A DNA stretch of 64,000 bases, taken from positions 15,749,103 through 15,813,102 of the forward strand of contig CM119268.1 of NCBI GenBank assembly GCA_051294375.1, written 5' to 3'. This stretch comes from Paraspadella gotoi (taxonomy: Eukaryota; Chaetognatha). Positions 11,001 to 22,802 of this stretch are shown piece by piece. How positions within the stretch are numbered: the stretch's first letter is position 1; every line of letters starts with the position of its first letter. Made by a program: the position numbers and the translations under genes. The notes under the pieces are model-generated. The model did not search any database. It was not told the DNA's origin and was given only the letters and a program-made list of their open reading frames with translations.

Positions 11001-13366
11001 AAATACAAAAAAATAGGGGAAAAAAATAATGGGTAAATCGTTCTTTTCTTCCGCCTTAGTTCGGCTCTTCCTCCGATAGCCTTTTTTGCAAATAGGCGGA
11101 CCAACGATCAAGGATTTGGCTGGTCGGGTTTTTCGAGAGGTCGACGAGGGTCCAGTGTCCCCCGGTTGAGTTGATACACTTCGGTTTGAGGACGTCGAAG
11201 TATATCGAACTCACCCTGTTGAAAGGTGAAACCGCCATTAACTTTAGCACAAAAACCCGTGATTTTAATCCTTAATAATGGAATCCTTGTCAGCGAGAAG
11301 GGGATCCAAACACTGAAATTAACCCCGAACCGATTGTCAACCAACGTTCCCCCCCTCCTCCATTATTCCCTCCAACTCTAACTCTCTCGCCGAAGGTTCG
11401 CGCAGCTTGTCAAGACATCCGCGGAAGGTGGAATCGCAGCTGCAGTCCGAGAGCGTGAAGGTGCCATCGTTTTTAACACCGTTCTTGCTTTCGCCGGCCA
11501 TGACGTAGTTTTGACATCCGTCGTGATCCCGACAACAGAGGTCCAATTGCTTGTCGGAGCCCAAATCCGATTCATTTGCGGCTGGAATCAAATTTACTGC
11601 TTATTCTGGGAGAGAGAGGAGGGAGGGGAAAACTAAAAGAGAGTGAGAGAGAGAGAGAGAAAGAAGAACGGTACCCGAGTTGCCTTTGCCGCACCACTTG
11701 GTTCCCGGCATCGTGACGTTTTGAAACCGGAGTCCCGCGGAACTCATCACTTTCAAGACCGTCTTCGCGAAATCCGAAACGCCGTCTGAAGTCAGTTTTT
11801 TTTATTTATTTTCATTTGATTACATTCCCTTGGTTAGCCGCCACAAATCACTAGAGATTAACCCGTTTCTCGTTCTTTGTGAAGAGGACGATGAATCGAA
11901 AGCGTTGAAGAGATCGTGAAAACCAAAACGAAGGAAAATAACAACGCCCGCATTTTTTGGGGGTTAAGATAAAACGAAAAAGTTTGGCTATGATGGAAAA
12001 ATTACGATACAAAGTTTGGAGAAAAAACTTACGAAAAAATGAGGGAATTACGTATTTTTCGAATTCAATGTCTACACTCTACATATATTGAAGAATAAAA
12101 TAGTTGGGTATGAGGCGACTTATTTTCGTCTTCTACAGGTAGATAAAATAACAGTAAAGAGAAATTTAAAATAAATTTGCATTCAAGGTCATGTATTTTC
12201 AAATTACCTCGTCTGACTGGAAGCCGAATTCGGTCTGATTGGTAAGTTTAAGTTTCCGGCTTCGATGAAGACTTCCCTTTGTTCGGCGGATTCTTCGGAA
12301 GGAATCAAAGACGGCGACCGTAAGTAACGCGCTGTTAAAGAGAGGGAAAAAAACGCCAGGTCGCCTAAGTAACCGTTGTCTAAAATTTGACTTACACGAG
12401 AAAAAAAAAGATTAACTATTTTGGGACTTCCAAGACGAAACCGGACGCGGGACTTCGCACGAAACCGACAACTATCAAAGATTGTTTTTTTTTTAACCTT
12501 TTCCATTTGTTAATATTAATACTAATAATAATTAATTAGCAATACAATTAAGTAAAAAATTAAGACTAATTGATGTCCGGTTGATCATGCCATGGGTTAA
12601 ACATTTTCACTTGACCAATACCGTATTGAATACGCTAGATATAACCTTTTGTCTAATTAGTTGAAATATCCGGTCATTAACTCGAAAGTCCTCCTTTTGT
12701 ACCAAGAGTGGCGAGATTTCGATTCCGTGTTTGGATTCTTATATTTTCTTCGATTTTAGTTGTATTATTTATGCTAATGCCAAATCATGTCATGTTTTCC
12801 GGCGTATCTCGACACTCAGTCTCTCTATATTTTTCTTCCATAAATTTTAACACCAAGTTTTTTTGTCCCGTTTCGCCTTTCGGCACCACTCAATGCTATT
12901 TTTCGCACTCTGCCTTTTCTTTGAATACTTAGTTAGGTAAGATATATTTAGATACACTTAGACACTCTCAATTACCCATTACAACTTAATGTTATCTTTT
13001 CTTATGTTAACAATCGATTGTCGATTAGACTTTGCCAGAAAATTTGGCCTTTTCAATCACGCCTGCGCCATCTCTCGGCCGACCTTCCTCAGAATTCTGC
13101 CCCTCAGCGCCGACTTCTGACGGCTGCCGGACTCGAATCCTCGGACTTCTCATCCGGTCGGCATCGTCGTCCTCCGGCGGCCGAAGACCCTCGTCCGGCA
13201 GCGTCATCTCGTTCGGCGGTAATCGCGGCGAAGTCACTGACGACGACGATCTCCCCGGTGTCAACGGCATCTGGAGGTTGATCGAGGGTTTACGCAAGTT
13301 GTTGGCGTCGTTTTCTTCGACTGCTTTGTCGGCGGCGTCATTTTCAAGATCGTCTAAGGAGGAAAA

Positions 13367-13406
<40 letters not shown>

Positions 13407-13654
13407 GGAAAGTAACAAGTTTTATGGTTCGAGACAGTTGATCCGAAAGTTTAACTTAAGCTTAACTTAAGTTAAGGACGGAAAGAAAAAGAAAGAAATA
13501 AAAAGATAAATATGGAGTATGAAATTAAAAAAAAATATTAAAAGAAAAAAGGACAGAAACAGAAAAAAAGGAGGTCCTTACCTCCAGATTCATTTTCGGA
13601 ACTCTCCTCGTTTTCTAAAATCTCCTTGTCAAGCGGTTCTTGTTTATCACCCAT
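8021..13654 (-). CDS. Stum/SPEC3-family two-helix membrane protein
   Basis: Six minus-strand exons: 13654-13582, 13353-13084, 12331-12208, 10514-10261, 10198-9965, 8796-8021; total 1731 nt, 576 aa, all joins in phase. The family hallmark spans the last two exons: IPCMPRKLAIFLCICNLLVPGLG then TFLSGWTTLC, with two hydrophobic segments at about residues 302-330 and 345-372. Stum in flies is needed for mechanical sensing in proprioceptive neurons and SPEC3 is a ciliary protein in sea urchin; the role here is inferred only from family. The first 290 residues are acidic, Ser/Pro-rich and probably disordered (MGDKQEPLDKEILENEESS start), and the tail of about 200 residues is charged and proline-rich, ending RRSRQPD. 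Exon 2's donor (GAAG|GTCGGC) is chosen by phase and is the least certain join. The 1.7-kb intron 10515-12207 contains a complete phospholipase gene on the same strand; the last intron is 8797-9964. Confidence 0.82.
10850..10971 (-). ncRNA. hammerhead-ribozyme-like hairpin with a perfect 33-bp stem
   Basis: Arms 10850-10882 and 10939-10971 are perfect inverted repeats (33 of 33) around a 56-nt loop. Read on the minus strand the first arm is followed at once by CTGATGA, then a short imperfect helix (AGGCTTGAAATGAATCC), then GAAA, which is the order of a type I hammerhead core with the 33-bp stem as stem I. Stem III is weak (only ATG/CAT pairing visible) and the base before the cleavage position is A, not the required U, so self-cleavage is doubtful. 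It starts 84 nt after the phospholipase stop codon and so may lie in that gene's 3' UTR. Hammerheads of this kind occur in Penelope-like elements; a decayed copy is the likely origin. Confidence 0.4.
11056..11953 (-). CDS. group III secreted phospholipase A2, nested in a Stum intron
   Basis: Four minus-strand exons: 11953-11863, 11785-11675, 11581-11377, 11215-11056; 567 nt, 188 aa, in phase. The enzyme hydrolyses the sn-2 ester of phospholipids with calcium. Visible: signal peptide (residues 1 to about 19, MRALLFSFVLVF...), calcium-loop region WCGKGN, catalytic CCRDHD with His87-Asp88, then NYVMAGESKNG, the cysteine pattern DCSCDSTFRGCLDKL, and YFDVLKPKC near the C-terminus. This matches the bee-venom/group III layout, not groups I/II. 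The group occurs both as housekeeping secreted enzymes and as venom components; nothing here decides which. The third exon has two nearly equal donors (after 11377 or after 11383), differing by two codons and both in phase. Complete and apparently intact. Confidence 0.9.
13375..13400 (+). repeat. (AG)n microsatellite
   Basis: Short dinucleotide run in the first Stum intron, just upstream (minus sense) of the second exon's acceptor, so on the minus strand it is part of the pyrimidine tract. Confidence 0.8.
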
Positions 13655-14182
13655 GACAATGTATAATTGTATGCATTTAAATGTAGTATTACCAATTTTT
13701 ATTTACTAAAGCAAAACATCAAGATTGCCTGGATTCCTGCATGTTCCATGCTTAGGTCAGCGCCATGGAAGCGGCGCCATGGCACGAGATGGAGGAAGAG
13801 CAAGAGAAAAGGAGGAGAGGAATAGAGAAAAAGGAGAGAGAGAGAGAGAGAAAAATGGCGATCAGTGGTAATATGGAAAACGAAAAAGAATGATAAATGA
13901 ATAAATGAATGAACTGACTTTATAGTTTATTGCGTTATACCAAATCACTTTGGCCATTTACCTCTTGAAAGCTGTGTTCATTGTAACTGTGTATAGCAAT
14001 TGATTATCATTATAAATTTAACTTTTACGTAGCTAGCTTGATTGAAAAAATTTCTTACAATTTTTTCCGTATTAAAATTTCTTAAGACAAAATAGGACGT
14101 CCATTTTATTTTTGAAAACTGTAAAATGATAAAGATACGTATACTAATTCTTTCTTAGACAGGAGAGGAGCAGCCCCTTATA
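13655..14182. other. intergenic interval between Stum start and the fibrinogen-domain gene's 3' end
   Basis: No coding frame. Two GCGCCATGG copies sit near 13761-13785, a short (GA)n at about 13838, and TTTATT at about 14106 could be the minus-strand poly(A) signal for the next gene. Confidence 0.45.
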
Positions 14183-17100
14183 TCAAACAATGGCCGGTCG
14201 CAACAACATTTCAGTCGCGCTGACCAAGTAATCGGTAAACAAGATCTTGAGAACCCCGGATTCATCCTCGAACCGGTTGCAGTTGAGGCAGACGAAGGAG
14301 AAGAGATGAGAACCGCATTGTTGGTACCACCAACCTCCGGAAGAATAATTGGCACAGTGCTCGGCGGAAGGATCGTTGTCTCTGTCTCTGTGATAGAATG
14401 ACAGAGAAATAGTTTGTTCAATCGCATATATTCTCTTTTAAAAACGTTTAACTTATTTTTTCTATGTGTGCAACCTGGCGGAAAACGGTTGGCCAGAAAT
14501 ATAGTAAGCGTAGAGCGTCGGCAAAACTGTCGTCGTATTTAGTTCAATCGGCGTTTCTGTGTATTCTATGGTATAGTTTGTAGTCGAATTCTCTATCTAA
14601 AAGAAACAGAAATGTAGAAACTTTTATTATACGTATTCAGGAAAAAAAAATGTTCGGAGAGTTTCGGCTTTACTTGAAAATCTTCGTATATTTCGTACTC
14701 TTGATATTCAGTCGAAATAGGAAGAAGATCGCGATACGTTATTTTGATCATTAAATGCCATGAACCGACAGAAGTGATCTGTTTTAGATTTAAACAAAAA
14801 GGTAACTTGAAGAAAAAAATTAATATTTCACTCAACTCCAATCTGTAAATCCGTTCCATTTCGCGAGCAACCTGATAAAGATTCTCCAGCCCCAGCCAGA
14901 ACTCTCCGTCTGTCGTCGGGTCGCCGAATCCCCAGACGTAGTCGTCCCAAACGGCATCGTCAAAGAGCGTGAGTCCGACTTTGCCCGGGTGATGGCGCTG
15001 AAATCGTAGCCAGGTTCCGTTGTCAACCGCAGTAACGTTATCGCAATAATCACCCGTGCAATCGAAGTTCCACGGAACGGTCACATTGTCGAAGGAAAAA
15101 ATAAACGACGGCTCCCAGATGCAAGAGTAGAAATCAGGTTCGCAGGAGACGTTCTCAAATGTAAAGTTTGAAGTCGTGTCATTTGTTGTCAATTCCGTCA
15201 TCTCTTCTGTCGCAGTATCCGTTGATTGTTCCGCTATCAATGTCGTTGTTTCTATAGCTGTAGTCAACGTGGTTGATATTGTTCCTGTCGTTTCTTCCCC
15301 AGTTGTAGTCTCCGCCATTGATGTTGATTCAGTTGTTTCCGATGTTAAATCAGAAATCATTGTTGTCGTTTCAGTTTGAAATTCCGTCGTTGCGGCCCCA
15401 GTTGTTGTCTCCAGCATTGATGTTGATTCGGTTGTCTGAGATGTAATATCACTAGTCAATGTTGTCGTTTCACTTGTAGAATCTGATGTTGTGGTATCCA
15501 TCATTGATGTTGATTCAGATGTGGTTTCAGTCGTTATTTCTGTCACATTGTCGGTGGCTGCAGTATCCCCAATCCATGTTGTAAGTGTAGTTGATTCAGT
15601 AGTTATTTCATTAAATGTAGTTGTTTCCAAAGCTTCTGTTGTTGTCGCTGCTTCGGAGGTATCGGAAGTGATTGATGTTGGATTAGCAGTCGTGCTCTCC
15701 ACCGACTCAGCTGGTCCTAAAGTGGGCATTTAAAAATTTCTACTTACAGGAAAATAAAATTCGGCATCAGTTTTACTAAATTTGCTTTGATATTTTCAAA
15801 TAACCATTTTTAAAATATTTATAAAAGTGTTTTTATTCACTACTATGTCAGTCTATGTGTAACATGTTAACAAAGTTATATTTACTAACTTTTTTAAAAA
15901 ATTTTGTTACGTGTTTTTGTACCAAATTTTAGCTTAAAAAATTACAATTTAGCGCCAATTCACAAGTTCGTGCAGAATGGTTTTGGAACTACTAAATTAT
16001 TCAGAGTCAAACCGTAACCGCTCTACAAACAACCCCTAAGTTAAAGCTATGCTCAGGGCGAATCATCCCATGACCCATGGGGGGGCTGAAAAAAATATAA
16101 TAATTGGAAAAAATTTTTGCAATTATTAAATGATCATGACAGAGTTGGAGTTTAAAAAAAAAAATCAAATTGGCTATATTTTCCAAAAGCTTAAACTCGA
16201 AATTAGTTTGTTTTTAAGATTTAATTAAGATTAGATTAGGGTTTCGGGTTAAGGATTAGGGTCGGGGATTTGGTTGAGGGCTTAGATTTTAGAATTAGGC
16301 ATGTCATTGGGCATTGTGCCAAGTTCATTCAACTTACAAACTTTACTCTTTCAATTATAACCTGGTAGCTTATTGAATAAAACTATCAGCCCATGAACAT
16401 TAGTTACCAGGGCGCCTTTAGAAAATAGTGCCACGAAATTAATAAAATCGTTTCGCCTAAAGACATTTTCTCACCTGTCGTCATTGTGTTTGTTGTTGGG
16501 GAAATTGTCTCGTCAATTGTTGTTGTTGCTGATGTAATCGAATCCATTGTTGTTGTCGCTGTAGTTGTATCTTCTGTAGAAGTTGCTGTCGTATCAGCAT
16601 CCGTTGTTGAAGTCGATAAATCCGGTGTTGTTAAATCTATTAAGCCTGTCGTCATAAAAGTTAAATGATTTGTTGTTGTTGATGATAACCTTTTTGATAA
16701 CCTCCTACACTGTCGGAGTTTCTGTTTATGTTTATGATTATTTATGGTGCTGACAACAAGTTAATCTCGGATCTCGAATATCAAAACTTTGATTAACATC
16801 TTTCCTTCAATGTTTAGTTGTTTACCTGTTGTCATAGCAGATGGTGTGGTTGAACTTCCTATAGTAGTTATTGAGGTTGTGGTCGAAGCATCAGTTGCTA
16901 GAGTAGTATATGTATCTGAGGTTACCTCCATTACTGTTGTACTTTCTGGTGTAGTTAACGTAGATGAAGTAGCAGCATCTGTGGATACTGTCGTAGCTTC
17001 TGTAGTTGTGGACGTGGTTGGTAAATCTGGGGTAGCTGTGGTTGTATCAGTCGCAGTTGTACTTTCTGTCGTAGTAAGTGGAGTTGTAGAAGCATCTGTG

Positions 17101-18689
17101 GATACTGTTGTAGCTGCCGTAGTTGTGTACGTAGTTGATGAATCGGTAGTATCAACTTGTGTGGTTGTCGTGGTTGCAGGTGTACTCCACGTATTGGTCG
17201 TAGCTGATTCTGTGGTGTCCATTAAAGTTTCGGATGTAGTTGACTCCGTTGTCGCCGATGAGACTGTAGGAGTTTCCGTTTCCGCCGTAGTTGTAATTAA
17301 TGTTGTGGTTGGGCTTGACTGCGATGTGGCAGCTTCAGTGCTTGACAAATCCGTAACTGCTGTGGTAAAAACTGTTGCTGTTGCAAATTCTGTTAGTGTT
17401 GCTGATGATGTGGCGGCCGTAGTCGTGATTTCCGTTTCGGTTGTTGGTCGTACTGTAGTCGCAATTGTGGAAGCTGTAGTAGCTGTGGTAGAATCCATGA
17501 TTGTAAAGGTTGGAACTTCCGTGATCTCTAGTCGCTTCAGCTCCTCGAGAATTTGCGTGATGTTGCGAACGATGTTTGACAGGTTCGTCTCCACGTTTTT
17601 CGTCAAATTTTCAAGGTTGTCCTCCACCCCTAGTGATAGATGCACCTAATAAGTATATAAGAAAAAACGCAACGAATCATCGAGCCTGCCTTACCCTGAT
17701 GCCTCTTTTCGGACGCCCTAGTCGCCGCCTCCATACTGGCGTTGATCCCTGGCAGCGTCTCCTCGACAATTCGGCTTAGTCTCCCCTCGAAATCGTCCTT
17801 CCAGGAGGTGGCGTTGCCGACGAAAGCCTCGAATAGCTCGTCCACCGTCTCAACCGTCTTTTGTAGATCATCGAGTCGCGTTGAAGCGCCGGCAAAAGAT
17901 TCGTTGGAAGCCGTTGCCAAATCGGTCAAGGTCGTCTCAACATGGGTCCTTTGGGGGCGGGAAAGCAAATTGTTGGACGGAACCTACGGAAAAAAAAAAC
18001 CACAGAAAAAAAAGGGAAAAAACCGAAAGTCGTCTTGACGCAGAGTCAGCGCCTCCAATGTCTCGTTGATTCTTGCCACAGTATCCGCCGCTGCCGACGC
18101 GTTGGCTGCGAGCTCCGCCACGCGCGTCTCCAGAGAAGCGACTCGAGACTCGAGGGAGGAGAAGACGGCCAAATCCGACGTCAGGTTGGATTGTTTGGTC
18201 GACAAAGCGTCGAGGAGGCCGCGAAATTCGGTCAGGTTAAGCTGTTAAAAAAACGCAACTGGGATGATTGAAATTGTATTTGTGAACCGGGTAGTTAAAT
18301 AAATAAATAAATAAATATTCATGCGATGTTCATCATCGACCGTCCGACTGACCTTGATTTCTTTAAAGTCGACTTCGTCCTGAGATCGAAAATGTCGCAA
18401 GGCTTTCCGGTTGGACTCGCAGCACGTCAATCGAGCGAGCGTCACGACGTACGGGTCGCTCGGTATGACTTGACAAAAATTCTGAGAAAAAAAAGATTAG
18501 AGGTGAAACGTGATTTTACCGCGAAAAAAGTATTTCTATTTCGTGTTTACGTTTATTTACTTGAAATTCGGAACCAAATTCGATCGAGTCAACGGAACAA
18601 TTAAAACCGTGTATCCTCCTAATCGCAAACAAATGAAGACAAAGGAATACGAAAAAAGAGGTGCACGTAGCTTTGTTTATTAACAACAT
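14183..18689 (-). CDS. secreted coiled-coil, mucin-like, fibrinogen C-terminal domain protein (FREP-like)
   Basis: Ten minus-strand exons: 18689-18561, 18481-18353, 18241-18024, 17948-17695, 17629-16826, 16645-16475, 15716-14872, 14778-14674, 14596-14475, 14387-14183; 2982 nt, 993 aa, all phases agree. Layout: N-terminal hydrophobic signal/anchor (about 10-28), a small cysteine-bearing region, a coiled-coil part (about 85-290) with many N-glycosylation sequons, a Thr/Ser-rich mucin-like region (about 295-750), and a fibrinogen C-terminal domain to the end. In that domain one sees GFG, EFWLGLENLYQ, the calcium-site run GQPFSARDRDND, then GGWWYQQC and the closing YLVSATEMLLRPAIV. Such proteins are lectin-like and often serve recognition or clotting; the ligand here is unknown. 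The acceptor at 17949 (AAAG) was chosen because the nearer TAG at 17984 breaks the frame. No upstream ATG competes with 18689. Confidence 0.85.
14940..15716 (-). repeat. imperfect Thr/Ser/Glu tandem repeat coding a mucin-like segment
   Basis: Within the long seventh exon a roughly 33-codon unit recurs about three times (recognisable by ESTSM followed by ETTTG and then SD-TSETT). Adjacent exons are also Thr-rich. Both internal mucin exon borders fall in the same codon pattern (ATGAC-ACAG), in phase 1, so whole exons could be gained or lost in frame. Confidence 0.6.
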
Positions 18690-19640
18690 TATAATTTAAT
18701 TGTAAATTTGTTCATTTAAAACAATTGATATGACGTGTCGATGGAATCGGAATTAATGAAATCGGATGAGGTAATGGAGAGATCTGAGATCGCGTGCACG
18801 ATCCTATCGAATTTAAATGGGATTAAGCTACTCAAATTTATGCATATAACTCGAGCTAGAGTCAGACTTTTTCAAAATTTGCGGATTTTGACTATTAATA
18901 CTGCTAAATTAATTGTACATCTCTTTAACGGATTATTGTATCCGCCAAATAATTGACGAGACGGGTTGTTTGAGCTTATTGACGAAATCTGATCGAGAGA
19001 CTTCATACATCTATCTCAGAATAGTAAAGTTTTTTGGATAAGTAGCTGAAGAAAATTGAAATTATGATACAGTAGATAATAATCATTATTATTGTTTTAT
19101 ATTTCTGAACAGAATCTGTTCAGAATTTTATCTTTTGTTTTTATTTTGAGAAAACTCAAGATGTCACGTTTTAAAGGACAGCTGAGCCTCCTTGTCTTAT
19201 TTTTCAACAAAATACAAGTTTTAAAAAAGAAATTTGGAACTTGTGAAAAAAAAATCGGTAAATTGATGCAAAAATACCACAAAAATATTAGAAGAGGAAA
19301 AAGAGGAAGAAAAGTAAGTAAATAAAAAAGTAAGTAAATCGAAAGAAAGACGTGCCTGCTGGAGAAAGCGTAAATTACTAAATTTATTTTAAGATTAACA
19401 AGCTTACAAACTTCAAGATTTTAAAGCTTACAAACAGTGGAAAAAGAAGGCATGGAAAATTTAATAACTAGGAAAAGATAAGTCGAAGGAACATATTTTA
19501 TTAAGAGTGCTTTTCTTACTTATAATAATTATTTTTAATGTCATAGTATTAATATTACTTAGATTTTATTGATTATTTCTGAGCATCTCTAAGACCACCG
19601 GCCAGACTATCGACTTAGAGCTGTCTTAAAACGATAAATC
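18690..19640. other. AT-rich intergenic interval upstream of the fibrinogen-domain gene
   Basis: No supported gene. Small frames here are Lys/Phe-rich by composition. It ends where the dense microsatellite domain begins. Confidence 0.5.
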
Positions 19641-19694
19641 TCATACATCGATGGGTTCTGAAAAGAACAATAGTTTCTCATGCACGAGCAAACT

Positions 19695-19713
19695 AAGAGA
19701 GAGAGAGAGAAAG

Positions 19714-19752
<39 letters not shown>
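19695..19752 (+). repeat. (GA)n microsatellite
   Basis: First long dinucleotide tract of the gene-poor domain, with one AAG interruption. Confidence 0.95.
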
Positions 19753-19756
<4 letters not shown>

Positions 19757-20140
19757 AGCATCTGGAACCGGAAGGTGGAAAGAAATCCAAAGACTTTTTT
19801 CCTCATGGCCGTTTCCCTTTTCTTTTTCTCTTCCGTGAGATCTCACCGTCGGCGGGCAAGCGAGTGAGATTTGTGAGAATCACACTTTCGCAAAGTCCTG
19901 CCTGCTTTTTCACAATTTTGCGTCTGCCGCGTGCACTAAAAGGTGAATAATGCTGTAAAACCTAACTTGATATTAGTTCATCCGAATTCTTCAGCTTTAT
20001 TTAAAAATGCAGAGAGGTACAATATATATTTTTTCTTTAGTTTCTTCAAACATTTCTTCAGTGAGAGTAAAGCCGTCGGAGAAATGAAAAGAATAATAAT
20101 TATTCAAGCAACGCGATCGTCGCTATTACGGTAAATGCCC

Positions 20141-20178
20141 CCTCACTCTCTCACTCTCTCTCTCTCTCTCTCTCTCTC

Positions 20179-20257
<79 letters not shown>

Positions 20258-20268
20258 CCTCTCTCTGC
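20141..20268 (+). repeat. interrupted (CT)n microsatellite
   Basis: About 128 bp with ATG and CCT/TTC interruptions. Its complement (GA)n follows 95 bp later at 20364. Confidence 0.95.
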
Positions 20269-20363
20269 CTCGGACTCTCGATGAGGAATTTCTTCGCTCA
20301 TGTTTCCCGATAATCTACGACTTTGCGATTCTTTATGGCTTTAATTGTCCCCTCTCGCTCTCG

Positions 20364-20373
20364 GGAGAGAGAG

Positions 20374-20436
<63 letters not shown>
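20364..20436 (+). repeat. (GA)n microsatellite
   Basis: Complementary to the (CT)n tract at 20141-20268, so the pair could fold into a long hairpin around an about 95-nt loop. Confidence 0.95.
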
Positions 20437-20439
<3 letters not shown>

Positions 20440-20514
20440 AGTACTAAGCACTCAAATAGAATGTTACATTATTAGATTAATTTATAATATTAAAAGTTTC
20501 CGAAAAAGCGCAAC

Positions 20515-21140
20515 TACACAGTAAGGCGTAGTAAAATTTCTAAATTTAACTTTAATTAAAATTCTAAAAATGAGGAACGAACAACATTATATTAATGAAC
20601 ATTTATGTATTAAAAAAATTTATAATAAATTTTACAATTTACGCAGTAGGCCATATTTATACTAGTACTAAATCAATAAATGTTAAAATTTCAAAATAGA
20701 TTTTTGTAGGATTTTTTTACAGATTTGGATTCGTCATGAAAAGTTAATATAATGAAATATAACTATTTTTGAAAAATTCCTTCATTAAGTGGGTCAAAAA
20801 TTAGAAAAAGCTATATTTTAAGCTGAAAATTAACTTTTTATATATTAAATATAGTTTTTTAAATTTTTAACCCACTTAATGAAAGAATTTTTAAAAATGA
20901 TTTATATTTTCTTATATCAACTTTTGACGAGGAATTCAAATCTGCAATCAAAATTAAGAAAAGCTTATTTTGAAATTTTTCGATTTTATAAGGATAGTAC
21001 TATATATAAATATAGCCTACTGCGAAAATTAAAAAACATAAAATTAGTTTTTTTTACAAATTAATGTTCACTGATGGTATGTTGTTCATAATTGACTTTT
21101 AGAATTTTCGTATGTAACTTTCACTACGCCTTACTACACA
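20515..21140. mobile_element. foldback/MITE-like element with about 300-bp inverted arms
   Basis: The left arm (20521 to about 20810) and right arm (about 20865 to 21134) are inverted copies, roughly 75-80% identical by eye, around a loop of about 55 bp. Outer ends are GTAAGGCGTAGT and its complement. Matching internal landmarks include CGCAGTAGGC, ACAGATTTG and CATTAAGTGGGT near the centre. TACACA occurs directly outside both ends (20515-20520, 21135-21140), a candidate 6-bp target duplication. AT-rich and without coding capacity. Confidence 0.75.
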
Positions 21141-21675
21141 GTATTAAAGTTTAAAATAGAAAAAAAGTATGGGTTTTCTGCCTAACATCTACAGAAACCA
21201 ATTTTTTTGGGCAATAGTTTAAAGTAATTAACCGCAATCAGTATCATAAATCTTACTCGATCATCGAAAAAAAAAGAAGGTGATAGCTTCGAACGGCTGA
21301 CCCAACGAGATTACAGTGTTAAGATTCATCACGTCTCATCCTGAAAACGCAACACCCCGCGACACTCCAACCCTTTTTCGATCGTTCACTCCACCACCCG
21401 CTCTTCCTCGCCACATCCCCCCACTTTCTGCTCGCGAGTCCAGCGTCATCCGGAGCCATCTTCTCGAGGCGCGGCGCAAGCGCAGCTGTCCGCCTTTTGT
21501 CTCCATTTTTTATCCGGAAAAAGAAAGAATTGAAAGGATAAAAAATTATAGAAAAGGAGGGGGGGGCGATGGAGGGGCGCAGGGGGGGTGGGGCGGGAAG
21601 AGGATGGCGGCTCGTGCGTGGACCTCGGAAGGAGAAACGTATGAAGAAACTCTCCGTTAGAAGCGATGGAGAAGC

Positions 21676-21679
<4 letters not shown>

Positions 21680-21768
<89 letters not shown>
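21680..21768 (+). repeat. (GA)n microsatellite
   Basis: Uninterrupted run of about 88 bp following a GC-rich, Pro/Arg-coding-like stretch at 21316-21480 that lacks a start codon and splice context. Confidence 0.95.
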
Positions 21769-21771
<3 letters not shown>

Positions 21772-22105
21772 ATTGAAAGTTGAAATAGAAAGGTGGAAGG
21801 AATAAAAGATCCTCAGAGGAAACCAGGAAATGAATGGGTAGAAAAGAGAAAAAAAAATACTGTGTCTGAGAAGGAATTATTCATTAAAATGAAGAAAACA
21901 ATTGAACTTGAAAAAGAATAAGTATACTTAAGAATTACAAATAAAAATCGTTGTCATTTTGTAAAGAAGTAGGTAAATTTTTTTTTATAACGAACTCATT
22001 TAACAAAGGTTTTTTAAAGAATAAAGAAAAAGAAAAAAGAAAACGACATGTCTGGGCTTCTGAGAATAAATAAAGGATAAGGACCTGGTATGGAAATCCA
22101 TCCTC

Positions 22106-22260
<155 letters not shown>

Positions 22261-22375
22261 CGCAGAAGGGGAACTCGCCCTCTTGATGTTTAGATTATTC
22301 TCATTTTCTTTCTTTCCATCTTTTTCTTTCACTTTCTTTCTTTCTTTCCATCCCTCTTTCCTCTCGTTTTCTTAG

Positions 22376-22482
22376 GCCGTAATTCTTTCCGACGCCGGCG
22401 ATGGATGAGCGTCGTTATCGAGCCCGACTGGGCGGACGGAGGGTCTGAAAGTTTTGTCGTTGTTGTTGTTGTTCAAACGTAA
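22376..22482 (+). other. possible terminal exon (weak)
   Basis: A strong acceptor (pyrimidine tract ending TTTTCTTAG at 22375) precedes a frame of 35 codons in phase 2 ending at TAA. It reads RRRRWMSVVIEPDWADGG and then Val from a (GTT)n run. No family recognised and no upstream partner exon found. Confidence 0.2.
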
Positions 22483-22677
22483 ATACAAACTGTTTTTAGT
22501 TACAACCCCCTATTATAAAATGTTCGTACGAGTTAAAAAAAGGAGTATATGAAAAGGAGAATATATACCATTATCTTATAATAATTTATTTATTTTTTTT
22601 CAGCTTTATCTTATCATAAATAGCTAATTAATAAAATAAATAAGAATATCTTATATCATTTTTTTTTGTCGCCAAGG

Positions 22678-22762
22678 TTATTTTCCTTTTTGTTTGCGGT
22701 CGAATGAGTTCGCCGGTGTTTGCTCGGAGGCGCCGTCGGTTGCGCTGCTATTATCGTCATCG

Positions 22763-22802
<40 letters not shown>

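Noticed and set aside
16200-16290. GGGTTA-like stretches resembling telomeric repeat
   Set aside because: Only a few irregular TTAGGG-like words in an intron, not a tandem array.
16789-17649. 286-codon Val/Ser-rich plus-strand open frame
   Set aside because: It is the antisense of the Thr-rich mucin exon; ACN codons read backwards give Val-rich frames without stops.
17948-18024. Use of the nearer acceptor CCGTAG at 17984 in the fibrinogen-domain gene
   Set aside because: It leaves the intron ends in different phases (2 and 0); the AAAG at 17949 restores phase and the total frame.
21316-21660. 114-codon Pro/Arg-rich frame
   Set aside because: No ATG or acceptor at its start and it drifts into a G-rich and (GA)n region.
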